Shown here piece after piece: positions 1 through 8,812 of a stretch of DNA of 45,145 bases. The first letter of the stretch is position 1. Each line of letters opens with the position of its first letter. The stretch is from Alloprevotella tannerae ATCC 51259 (GTDB lineage: Bacteria; Bacteroidota; Bacteroidia; Bacteroidales; Bacteroidaceae), in contig NZ_GG700644.1 of assembly GCF_000159995.1 (NCBI RefSeq), positions 53,452 through 98,596 on the forward strand, read 5' to 3'. The notes beneath the pieces are model-generated. The model did not search any database. It saw only the letters and a program-made list of their open reading frames with translations, and was not told the DNA's origin. Made by a program: the position numbers and the translations under genes.

Positions 1-377
1 GGGACTTGCCAAGACCCATACTCAAAACATTCTTGAAAGCATCGCCTTTAATTTATACAGAACCCCGGGGATAATTATGTCCTCATTTGTAGGATAAGGC
101 ATAACCACCCTTGAGGAGCTCGTGCAAGCAGCTCCTCAAAGGGGGATTTACAACTACTTTCACTCCTTACTGCCACCCCTTTCACTCGCTCCTTTTATGC
201 CAAGAACTCCTCTTTACTACACCTCCTTATTTTGCAAAGGTCTCTTATTAGGGGCCATTGCTGCCTATTGCTTGTTCCCAAAGAAGCCGTGCATCAATGT
301 ACAAAGGACTATTGATACACAGCTTGCTTTGTTCTGAATTCGTCGAACTCACGTTAATTATATTTCAAAGATCAATA
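1..377. other. gene-free left edge with a long hairpin
   Basis: I see no convincing gene here. The one open frame (122-337, GTG start) has no family signature. The clearest structure is a perfect 10-bp inverted repeat: TTGAGGAGCT at 111-120 and AGCTCCTCAA at 130-139, with a 9-nt loop and flanking C/G runs that could extend the stem past a bulge. The segment at about 337-358 (GAATTCGTCGAACTCACG) resembles sequence I associate from memory with insertion-sequence flanks and intergenic repeats of Prevotella-like genomes. That link is recall, not something provable here. The segment lies just past the 3' end of the restriction-type gene on the minus strand. Confidence 0.35.
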
Positions 378-2414
378 TTATACCTCTTTTATGTTTGCGT
401 TAATACTGCCTTTTACTATTCCGTCTAAGATTCTAGTCCTTGCTTTCTTTTCAAAATCATATATTTCGGGAGTACTCCATTGTTGAGTTTGTCTGACGAT
501 ATCCATCATTTCATTTAGTTTTAAGCTCAATTCGTCTACTCCGTTACCTCTTCCAAAATTATCCAGTTTAGCTTTTGGCATATTGTTGCTAAACTTAGAG
601 TTGATACCACGGCTTATCAAACAAAGATTACCAAAGTCATTCAGTCCTGTAGTTGCGTCTAATTGGGGGTGTCCCTCTAGAGCATGTTGAGGATAGAAAT
701 GTTCAACAGAAGTTCTATATGTAAACTCGAAATTTGTGTATTTGTTTGGATCTTGTTTCCATGTGAGGTAATCGTAGAAGTTGAAGATAAAGTTTTCTAC
801 ATTACACCCATTATCTATGAAATCCCAATGAATTGTATTATTGCTAGCCTCGAAATTATTTTCATAAATGATAGTTTCAAAATCTATCTTCTCTTCACAA
901 AGATACCTGTCAAGCATATATGTACAAGCAAGTGTATATAATTTTGTACGCATTTCCTTCTGATCAATTTCCTTCTGATCAATTTCCTTCTGATCAATTT
1001 TCTTGGTGTAGAGATAATATAGAATAGCATTTAGCCAGTGCTTATAGATTTGGGTCGGAGCAGAAACGTGAAACATCGCTTCAAGCATTTTAATGTCCCT
1101 ACTGATTTCATCTTCAGAGTCTACACCGCTGAAGGTTCCAATATAATTTATTTTACTTCCATATTTCTTTGGCGCTTTGAGACTCCAGCCTTCTTTTCCA
1201 TTATAATTTTCGCGTTTGATAATATAAGAGTCAAATAGATTGCGAATCGTCAACAAGGTAATAATATATCGTTTAACAAAAGCACGTCTATTAGAACTAT
1301 TCTGAAGCACTATTTGAAATATATCAATGAGTCGCTTATCGTCAAGTCTTATTTCTGCATCAATATCAGTTTTATAATCATCTTCTTTGCGGTGATACAT
1401 TACTTTTAAGACTTGTAGAAGAAAGTTTGAGAAGTTTATAATTGACCCGAAACGATCATTTCCACCTTCAAGGCTCTTGTCGGAGTTGGGCAGTTCATAT
1501 TTTACATTATTATCAGCATCAGTGAAGAGGTCTGATAAAGAGCGACTAATGTATTCACCCTCATTACTCTCGTTGTTGTTGCTATCATCCTCATCATTTA
1601 TATGACAATATTTTTTGAGCACATCATCAAAATTATCAGATGAAAGATTTGTCCAATTGTCTGAGAATAATAAACTGCGAAGTTTAGGCTTTATTTTCAT
1701 CTGCACATAAGTACTCATGTCTGCACAAGCCTCCCAAATATCATTAAATAAACACAGATAGTGCTTGTCTTCTTCAAGATGTTCCATTAAGATGGCTTTT
1801 AAAACTTCATGTTTTTCCAACTGCTCTCCTCTAGAATTCATAATTTCGAAGTAATGGTTAAGTTCTGTATCACGTGGTAAGGGGATTCGCATGATAATCA
1901 CATTAGATAGTAGGTAGTCTACAAAATCATTTAAGTTGATTTTCTTGGATTTTAATATATTTGTTAGGTTTTTCTTTAAGATCTGGTACACTTCCGATAT
2001 GCTAGCTGTAGAAGGATGGTCGGAAAAACGCCCTTGTGACAGCAATCTGATAGCTTCATCCCCTTCTTTTCGATGTTCATATGAAAAATTTGCCCTTTTA
2101 AACCAAACCATGCTTTGATTAATTTCTTCTAGTGAACTTAATACATTCATTAGGATGGTCAGAGTGGTAAGTCTTTGCTGCCCATCAATAATTTCATAGT
2201 ATTCATTTTGGCCTTTACTTCGTGCAAATACTACAATAGAGCCGATATAATACATTTTATCTTTTTTCATGGCTGCATAATCAGCGATATCTTCCAATAA
2301 TTGAAGCGATTCTGTTTCCCCCCAATCGTAGTTGCGTTGATATATAGGAATTCTATATTCATCTTGAGAAAGGAGTTCCTTGATATTTAATGGGTCTATA
2401 TTGTTTTCAGTCAT
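378..2414 (-). CDS. DUF262-DUF1524 protein (GmrSD-like restriction/defence nuclease)
   Basis: A 678-aa protein of the GmrSD architecture. The N-terminal DUF262 domain (about residues 10-260) carries the PIYQRNYDW segment, the family hallmark IDGQQRLTTL, and the distal MNSRGEQLEKHEVLKA block. The C-terminal part (about 560-640) has the DUF1524 HNH-like pattern VEHFYPQ ... GNLCLISRGINSKF. In characterised GmrSD, BrxU and SspE proteins DUF262 binds or hydrolyses nucleotides and DUF1524 cleaves DNA; extending this to the present protein is inference. The start overlaps the end of the upstream DUF262 reading frame by 8 bp, which suggests translational coupling. An in-frame 15-bp tandem repeat encodes repeated IDQKE pentapeptides in the linker. 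The DNA is conspicuously AT-rich compared with the housekeeping genes further right, consistent with an acquired module. Confidence 0.8.
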   Translation of the reverse strand: MTENNIDPLNIKELLSQDEYRIPIYQRNYDWGETESLQLLEDIADYAAMKKDKMYYIGSIVVFARSKGQNEYYEIIDGQQRLTTLTILMNVLSSLEEINQSMVWFKRANFSYEHRKEGDEAIRLLSQGRFSDHPSTASISEVYQILKKNLTNILKSKKINLNDFVDYLLSNVIIMRIPLPRDTELNHYFEIMNSRGEQLEKHEVLKAILMEHLEEDKHYLCLFNDIWEACADMSTYVQMKIKPKLRSLLFSDNWTNLSSDNFDDVLKKYCHINDEDDSNNNESNEGEYISRSLSDLFTDADNNVKYELPNSDKSLEGGNDRFGSIINFSNFLLQVLKVMYHRKEDDYKTDIDAEIRLDDKRLIDIFQIVLQNSSNRRAFVKRYIITLLTIRNLFDSYIIKRENYNGKEGWSLKAPKKYGSKINYIGTFSGVDSEDEISRDIKMLEAMFHVSAPTQIYKHWLNAILYYLYTKKIDQKEIDQKEIDQKEMRTKLYTLACTYMLDRYLCEEKIDFETIIYENNFEASNNTIHWDFIDNGCNVENFIFNFYDYLTWKQDPNKYTNFEFTYRTSVEHFYPQHALEGHPQLDATTGLNDFGNLCLISRGINSKFSNNMPKAKLDNFGRGNGVDELSLKLNEMMDIVRQTQQWSTPEIYDFEKKARTRILDGIVKGSINANIKEV
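953..1005 (-). repeat. 15-bp in-frame tandem repeat (IDQKE)n
   Basis: The 15-bp unit TGATCAATTTCCTTC occurs at 961-975 and 976-990, with a diverged third copy at 991-1005 and a half copy before it. It encodes repeated I-D-Q-K-E pentapeptides on the minus strand, in the charged linker between the two domains of the nuclease. Because 15 is a multiple of three, copy-number change would alter linker length without breaking the frame. Confidence 0.85.
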
Positions 2415-4228
2415 TGCTGTATATCTTTTTTAGTTTCTTGAACATTTCACTTATTCTTTCACACTTTGTTGACGAAACATCTTTTTCATCAATACATTTA
2501 AGATTTAAATTGATGATGTCATATGGCGTTTTTGCATTATGTACATATCGGAGCATTGAATCTTCTCGTTTAGCATAATTGTCAATAGATGCCCGTTGAA
2601 CGGCAATGTTCAATAGCCTAAGAGAATATGCCCATACAAAGAACTTCGGAATAACTTTATCTAATTCAACCTTGCCAAACCGATCAATATAATTAATATA
2701 ATACTAATACGTTAAACATGCTGCGAACATACTGATCGCCAGTTCTCTTCATTCCTTCGTAGTTGTTAATACAATTCATTATTTCAGATGCTTTTCCGTT
2801 CTCAGGAAACACTTCAGAAGTCTTGATGGAGTTATATAGGGATAAGTAATGGTGTGCCATATCAAAGAATCTACTACCATTGATTATCTGACCATCTAAA
2901 TTGTATGGGTATTCAATTTTGTTTTGGTCAATTTTACGAATGGGATTATTAGCATATATTTCTGAAAAGATGTGGGCAATAACCTCCTTTTGATAGAAAG
3001 GATACCGCTTACAGTCGTCTAACGATATTCCTTTAAATTCATCAGTATTATTCTTAGTGAAATATCTGGCACTTTTACCCCTTGACCACCTTTTGGCTCT
3101 ATACAAAACAAGAAAGATCTCTTTCAGTACAGCCGTTTTTTGTCGTTGCCATTTGTCTATGTTTTGTGAGTCCGCCTCACTCATATCAACCATTTCGCGA
3201 AGATGGTATGCTTTTAATAAGTCATGGGCTTCAAGGTCTTTTCCTCTTGCATTCTGTGAGTCAAAAAATTGAAAAGCTTCCGATATGTTACTAAGCTCAA
3301 TGACCACAAATTCACATTTTTCTAATATAAAATTGAAAAGCTGATCATCAAACTCCGATTCTCTTCCCTCAATAACATGTATATTTTCAACTATGTTATG
3401 AAGAGAATATCTGTTTGGAAATGTTGTAGACTTCGCGAATAGTTTAATGTTGTCAATATATTTTTTGTAATAAGCTTTTGTCTCCTTATCCTGTAGTCGT
3501 TCGTACATTTTCTTAAGAAGAAGTGCTAATGTTAAGATGCGTTGTTGGCCATCTACAATTTCACCATTATGTAGGACTAAAGTTCCAAGCCTATATTGTT
3601 TCTTGTGTCTAAAAGTAATAATGTCTGTTATTAGCTGGTTAACATTCCTTGATGTCCATTTATATGGACGCTGATATGGAGGGATTGACAATGTGCTAAA
3701 ATCAATCTTCTCAATAGGCTTGACTTCTGGCTGAGGATTGTGGTAATTATTTTCTTCAATTTTTTTTTGTAGTGGCGAAAGTTCTTCTTCTATATTCAAA
3801 GTTCGTTCAGATTGGTGGGCCTTCGTATATTTTTGTATGATAGGATCGAATAAGTTTATGATATCTGTGAGATATTGAATAGCATCTTTTAAGTCATTAA
3901 TCTCATAATTGATTTCACATAATCCTTGTGCCATTCCCATCCATCTTCGCCATTTAATATGATCATCACTCTTTACTTCTTTACGCAAATAGTTAATAAA
4001 GGGTTTGTACTTTTCTTTCTTGAATTTACCTTCAATGTGTAGTTGAACTTTTCCGCAATATAGCTCGTAGTGTAAATCCATATCCTTTAAAGGGGTCGAA
4101 ATTTGGATATAACGACTTCTCTGCCAGGATCCAGGTTTACACATCCATTTAACACGTTTTTGGGGCCAAGTCTTATTTGCAAAAGAATTGATCTGTTTAC
4201 ATAGTTCTTTGTCAATACAAATTGCCAT
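2407..4228 (-). pseudogene. DUF262-domain protein, frameshifted near its C-terminus
   Basis: The first frame (4228 to 2693, 511 aa) holds a DUF262 domain: IPPYQRPYKW (about residue 183), VDGQQRILTLALLL (about 223) and FFDSQNARGKDLEAHDLLKAY (about 318). It stops just after RTGDQYVRSMFNVLVLY. The family continues in another frame without a gap: YIDRFGKVELDKVIPKFF, then WAYSLRLLNIAVQRASIDNY, ending at 2407. Joined length is about 606 aa. The shift lies in the AT-rich stretch at about 2686-2700 and is explained by one extra base or four extra bases (a near-duplicated TTATATTAA tract). The N-terminal 150 residues match no domain I recognise. There is no DUF1524 domain, so this may be the partner or sensor of the downstream nuclease. 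It could be a true mutation, a sequencing error, programmed frameshifting or phase switching. Confidence 0.78.
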
Positions 4229-4681
4229 AACAGCTTGATTTATGCCTATTAACTCAATTTTGGTTTAAGGAGCAGATTTTATCCTGCAAAAGTGTATAAG
4301 TCTCGTTTGACTATTTCTTTAGTTGTTACAAAACAATAAAAGTAGTTGTGAGGCTTAATCAATTGCAAAAGTAGATTTTTATTTTGAGAATGCTATTATC
4401 AGTTTCAAGGATAATTTAAGTTAGCGAAATATTGTTTGTCTCATTTTCTAAATTAGAGCGTGTACATTGCGTTGAAGTACACTTTGAAAAATAATTTTGA
4501 AATATCAAAAGTTTACCCCCTCCTATAATTATTATTGTGAAAAGAATGTGTTTGCAGTCTTGTGCTTGAATATGTGATATAAAACCGGTGTAATAAATGT
4601 CTTTATGGTACTTATATGTGCCTTAATTTGGTTGAATGTGTTGTAGATTTTTTTGTGTATAAGATGTGATCTATTACCTTT
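4229..4681. promoter_or_regulatory. AT-rich divergent intergenic region
   Basis: This is about 450 bp between the divergent DUF262 pair and the TonB-receptor-like operon, very AT-rich and without a gene. On the minus strand a Bacteroidota -7 element TACTTTTG lies at 4366-4373 and would give a leader of about 130 nt for the DUF262 genes; no clear -33 partner is seen. On the plus strand a full two-element promoter lies at the right end (separate entry). Confidence 0.5.
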
Positions 4682-4682
4682 G
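4652..4682 (+). promoter_or_regulatory. sigma-ABfr-type promoter of the barrel/GLPGLI operon
   Basis: TTTG at 4652-4655, a 19-bp spacer and TACCTTTG at 4675-4682 match the Bacteroidota consensus TTTG-N19-21-TAnnTTTG. Transcription would begin near 4689, so the GTG at 4682 cannot be the start codon of the following gene. Confidence 0.7.
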
Positions 4683-4729
4683 TGACGAAATGCATAGATT
4701 GTTCATTTTATTGTAACCAGAAAAGGAAA

Positions 4730-7465
4730 ATGGATCATAAGACCGCTGACGGATTAAATCTTAGAAATGAACTCATATTAAAAGAGAATTTCAAGCAAGT
4801 TTTTGGAAAGATCACTTCAACTAACTTGCTTGATATACCTATAGTATTGATAAAAATAGGTCTTAGATATTTGGGCGCATTGTTTTTCTTTTTGATGCCT
4901 TGCGTGTTATATGGGCAAGCCATACAAACTAAACTTTGGGGAAGTGTTAAGAATATATCCGGTGAGATCATGGATTTTGCCAGTGTTGTGGTTGCGAATC
5001 CACAATCACCCAACAAAATACTTGCTTCAGCATATACTGATGAGCAAGGAAAGTATCAAATGGTCGTTCGCTGTAATAGCGATAGTCTCTTGCTGCGTGT
5101 TTCAAGAATAGAGATGAAGCCTATTACCATGAAGATTCCTAATCAATCAGGAGAATATAATGTTGTGGCAGATGTAAAGGGACGAGAGTTGCGAGAGGTT
5201 ACTGTAAGAGCTAAGAAAGTGTATTCACGAGGGGATACGATCAATTATAATGTGGGCTCTTTTCTTTCGTCATCAGATCAGTCTATCGCTGACGTGCTGA
5301 AGAAGATGCCCGGCATTACTGTCGCAAAGAATGGACAAATATCTTATCAAGGTAAACCCATCAAAAACTTCTATATTGAAGGACTCGACTTGATGAAGGG
5401 ACATTATAATATAGCTGCGAATAATATTGATCCCAAGAATGTAGGAACAGTGCAGGTATTGGAAAGTCATCAAGACATAAAGGCCCTAAAAGGGCTGCGT
5501 CCTGAAGAGCAAGCTTCTATCAATATTCGCCTAAAAGAAGGCGTAAAGGGCGTATTCAATTTAATTACGATCCTTGGAGGTGGTTACGGCAATAATACTT
5601 TGTGGAATAATGGTGCTATTGCTACTTATTTTAAGCGCAACAGCCAGTTTCTTGCCACTTATAAAGGAAATAACACCGGTGAAGATTTATCTCAAGAACT
5701 TTATTCCCTTGATAATGACTTTTCTCGCACAAGTGCAATTTCTCTCATTACCATGCCATCAGCCCCCGGCATAGATAAGCGCTTTTACTATTTCAACCAC
5801 TCTCATAATACAACTTTCAACAATGTCTATCGGATTGGTAAGTCGGGTGAATTAGGCGTTAATGTGGCATATCTCCACGACAAAGACGAGCGGCGCAGCC
5901 TGTCGAGTACAAGCAACATTCTGCCTGATGGTTCACAGAATGTGGTAGAGGAAGCTATGATGGGAGTCGCTAAAGAACAAAAGGCTTATGGAGATATCTC
6001 CTATCTAAGCAATAGTGAACATCGTTATTTGAAAGAGCAACTGAAATTTGATTGGGGAAAAATTAAAGCCAATAGTAAAATTTTAGCCGGTAATAAAGTT
6101 ATAGAACAACTTGGAGGGATAGATGCTTATCGTCTTTTAAATAAGTTACATTTTACCAATCGTAACGCTGCACATTGGGGTTATGAAGTGCTTTCCTTTG
6201 TTAATCTTGAAAAGCGACCTCATTATCTTTCTGTTTACCCAAATCTGTTTCCTCATAGTATTGCCGATAATACATTACATCAGCAAGTTGATGTTCACAA
6301 CTTCTCAACAGATAATACCTTTAGTTTGCTTTCTGCTTGGAGAATTGGTAATGTGAATTTTCATCCTTCTGCGATGGTAGATTTTCAGCACAATTCGCTG
6401 AATAGTTCGCTTGCAAGTTTTCATAACGATCTAACTTTTAATCTCTTCAATGCCGGAATTGGAGCAGAGGCTACATATAATGTTGGTAAACTATATGCTT
6501 CAGTATATTTTCCTATCAGATTTAAGAGTTTTCGACTAACTGATTTTACTACAGGCCAAACAACAAATAAAGCACGATTGCGACTAGAACCAAATCTAAA
6601 TGTTACTTATCGTATTAATAGCAGTCACGAATTAAGGTTAAAATCAGCTATTACATACTCAACACCTGTTATTGAAAATCTATACGCTAATAATATTCTA
6701 ACCTCCTATCGCCAACTTTCGGCATATAGTGTAACGGGTTTATTCGAAGGTTTAAATCAATCTTACACATTTGGCTATTCGTTCAAAAATATCCTTTCGA
6801 TGAGTTTTGCCGGCATTGATTTTTCATTATATCGACAAAGGCCGGAGGTGCTCTATGGCGCTTATTATGATGGTATTACCGAGCGTATCATCAGTCAATA
6901 CACTAAAGAGAACGCTCATACATTCACAACTAAAATTCATGGTAGCCAAGGCTTTGATTGGAAGCGACTCAAAATAGGCTCTTCGCTGTCTTATTCTCAT
7001 TATGATAATCCATTATTAGTGCAACATTCGGTCCTTCGTTATACCGGTGATGCAATATCGACAGGTGTAGATATCAGTCTTACACCCTTCAAATGGCTTT
7101 CCTTTTCGTATATAGGCGACTATTATTGGGCTCGTACAAAGCAAAAAGGGCTCAAACACCAACCTTGGTGGTGTTCAATAAACAATAGTGCCTCTTTGAA
7201 TTTTACGCTACCCGGTGATATTACTTTCTCAACTTCTCTCAATCATTATTATAACAAAATGAATAGTGGTGATAAATCTTTTCTCTTACTCAATGCGGAA
7301 GCAAAATATGCTATTAAGCGATTCAGCTTTATATTGTCGTGCGATAATATATTCAATCGTAAGACCTACTCATATTCAAATCTTTCAGCACTTACAGCGA
7401 CAAAGTCTGTATATGATATTCGGCCTTTGTGTGTTTTGTTAAAAGTCAGATTTAGATTAATATAA
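4730..7465 (+). CDS. TonB-dependent-receptor-like outer-membrane beta-barrel protein
   Basis: About 911 aa from ATG 4730. I chose this over the GTG at 4682 because the promoter -7 element covers that codon; a still later start just before the hydrophobic signal segment (LGALFFFLMPCVLYGQA) is possible. After the signal comes a carboxypeptidase-regulatory-like beta-sandwich (about 55-140; WGSVKNISGEIMDFASVVV), then a plug-like domain (about 150-275; SSSDQSIADVLKKMPGITV and KNFYIEGLDLMKG), then a long aromatic-rich barrel ending in VRFRLI, a typical outer-membrane terminus. No TonB box is obvious. Such barrels sit in Bacteroidota outer membranes; whether this one transports a ligand or secretes and assembles its partner is unknown. 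It forms an operon with the GLPGLI gene 14 bp downstream. Confidence 0.82.
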   Translation: MDHKTADGLNLRNELILKENFKQVFGKITSTNLLDIPIVLIKIGLRYLGALFFFLMPCVLYGQAIQTKLWGSVKNISGEIMDFASVVVANPQSPNKILASAYTDEQGKYQMVVRCNSDSLLLRVSRIEMKPITMKIPNQSGEYNVVADVKGRELREVTVRAKKVYSRGDTINYNVGSFLSSSDQSIADVLKKMPGITVAKNGQISYQGKPIKNFYIEGLDLMKGHYNIAANNIDPKNVGTVQVLESHQDIKALKGLRPEEQASINIRLKEGVKGVFNLITILGGGYGNNTLWNNGAIATYFKRNSQFLATYKGNNTGEDLSQELYSLDNDFSRTSAISLITMPSAPGIDKRFYYFNHSHNTTFNNVYRIGKSGELGVNVAYLHDKDERRSLSSTSNILPDGSQNVVEEAMMGVAKEQKAYGDISYLSNSEHRYLKEQLKFDWGKIKANSKILAGNKVIEQLGGIDAYRLLNKLHFTNRNAAHWGYEVLSFVNLEKRPHYLSVYPNLFPHSIADNTLHQQVDVHNFSTDNTFSLLSAWRIGNVNFHPSAMVDFQHNSLNSSLASFHNDLTFNLFNAGIGAEATYNVGKLYASVYFPIRFKSFRLTDFTTGQTTNKARLRLEPNLNVTYRINSSHELRLKSAITYSTPVIENLYANNILTSYRQLSAYSVTGLFEGLNQSYTFGYSFKNILSMSFAGIDFSLYRQRPEVLYGAYYDGITERIISQYTKENAHTFTTKIHGSQGFDWKRLKIGSSLSYSHYDNPLLVQHSVLRYTGDAISTGVDISLTPFKWLSFSYIGDYYWARTKQKGLKHQPWWCSINNSASLNFTLPGDITFSTSLNHYYNKMNSGDKSFLLLNAEAKYAIKRFSFILSCDNIFNRKTYSYSNLSALTATKSVYDIRPLCVLLKVRFRLI

Positions 7466-7479
7466 AATCAGTATAAGTT

Positions 7480-8334
7480 ATGAAGAGACTTCTTATTCTT
7501 GGTTGTCTGTTTGTTTCACTTACAGCACAGGCACAAATTATCGTACCCATCTCTCAAGATCTTCGGAAAGGTACAGTTATTGATACGGCTAGATACAGAG
7601 TGATCTATAGCCTAAAGTATAAAAATCATCCATCCGACAAGGCTTATTTAGACGACGTTCGCAATGTATATATTGGTCGGAATTATGTGAAAGACTTCAG
7701 TGACATTATTTTTCACTTTGATTCTCTTTGTACAGAAGAGTCAAGGCGTGGAGCTACGGCAATCTCTAATGTGCAAGGAAATCCATGGCCCATAGAGTTA
7801 ACACTTGGAAATAATAACAGAAAGGCAGAAATTAAATATCGTATGCCTATGCAAACAGGTGTTCTACTGTATCAACAAGATGTACCACAACTTGACTGGA
7901 CTTTCACAGAGGAAGTAGATACAATCCTTGGCTATGCTTGTTCTAAGGCTATCGCTCCCTTTGCCGGTAGAGAGTATACGGCATGGTTTTCCATGGAAAT
8001 ACCTCTACCTTTCGGGCCTTATAAGTTTGGAGGCTTACCTGGCTTGATATTAAAGGTACAAGACAATGAGTCGCAATATATTTGGGAGGCTATGGGTTTT
8101 GAGAAAATGAATGTCCCCATATTCACGTATCGTTACGAAGGAGAAAAGAAGTGTTCGGTAGAAGAGGCGAGTAAAACTATCTCTCGTATTTTTAAATCGC
8201 CAATTTCCTTTATTGCTGCCAGTATGGGGGGAGCGAAGATAACCATACTCGATAAAAATGGAAAACCTAACTCATCAGATAATCCTGAAGCTTATGCCAT
8301 TTCATACAAACCCCTAGAAAATGAAGAGAAATAA
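7480..8334 (+). CDS. GLPGLI family protein
   Basis: A 284-aa secreted or periplasmic protein. It has a clear signal peptide (MKRLLILGCLFVSLTAQAQ) and the family-defining motif at about residue 185 (PYKFGGLPGLILKVQDN), preceded by the conserved AWFSMEIPLPFGP strand. GLPGLI proteins (TIGR01200) are confined to Bacteroidota and have no proven biochemical function. They are often encoded next to TonB-receptor-like barrels, as here, with a 14-bp gap and the same strand. The pair presumably works together in the envelope. Length is normal for the family and nothing looks truncated. Confidence 0.9.
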   Translation: MKRLLILGCLFVSLTAQAQIIVPISQDLRKGTVIDTARYRVIYSLKYKNHPSDKAYLDDVRNVYIGRNYVKDFSDIIFHFDSLCTEESRRGATAISNVQGNPWPIELTLGNNNRKAEIKYRMPMQTGVLLYQQDVPQLDWTFTEEVDTILGYACSKAIAPFAGREYTAWFSMEIPLPFGPYKFGGLPGLILKVQDNESQYIWEAMGFEKMNVPIFTYRYEGEKKCSVEEASKTISRIFKSPISFIAASMGGAKITILDKNGKPNSSDNPEAYAISYKPLENEEK

Positions 8335-8428
8335 AGATAAGGCACTTAGGTTGAAGAGTAGGTTTTAAACTTTGTACTTTTACTATGTGCGATTGTTCAT
8401 TTCTCGCATCTGTCGCCAAGAGATTCTT

Positions 8429-8698
8429 TTAACGAGATCGTATTTTATATATGATACTCCCGATTATACACCCTATAATAGCTGTAAGAATAAAATTAAA
8501 AGTAGTAGGTTCCGGATGGTATCCTGTATTAGATGATATCTCAAAAAATAATTCATCGAATTTTGTCAATTCATTTTGATCAAGATCACACTTGTCGCCT
8601 ATAATAAGAGGCGTTATGATGATGTAGTTCACAACAAACAAAGTCAATGTCGGAATAAGTAGAGAGATCAAAAAAACAAGGATCTTTTTCATATACAA
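8429..8698 (-). CDS. small two-TM membrane protein, unknown
   Basis: An 89-aa protein (start at 8698, or MKK at 8692) with two predicted membrane helices: residues about 5-31, rich in I/L/V, and about 66-83 (FNFILTAIIGCIIGSIIY). An acidic extracytoplasmic loop (DKCDLDQNELTKFDELFFE) lies between them. I do not recognise the family. It stands alone between the GLPGLI gene (opposite strand) and the SDR gene. Hydrophobic helices ending in basic residues (KIRSR) make a real gene more likely than a shadow frame, but no homology supports it. Confidence 0.5.
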   Translation of the reverse strand: MYMKKILVFLISLLIPTLTLFVVNYIIITPLIIGDKCDLDQNELTKFDELFFEISSNTGYHPEPTTFNFILTAIIGCIIGSIIYKIRSR

Positions 8699-8812
8699 GT
8701 TCTATATTTAAAGTGATTTGTCGGGCAATGCTATTTATTTTTCTTACTTATGCCTTTTATACAGCTGCAAGGCCTTCTTTCCTGCATTCCGTTAGAAAAG
8801 TTGGGGTGGGTC

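Noticed and set aside
122-337. 71-aa open frame at the left edge
   Set aside because: GTG start inside a hairpin loop, no domain, composition not protein-like.
4682-4729. GTG 4682 as start of the barrel protein
   Set aside because: The codon overlaps the promoter -7 element, so it would not be transcribed.
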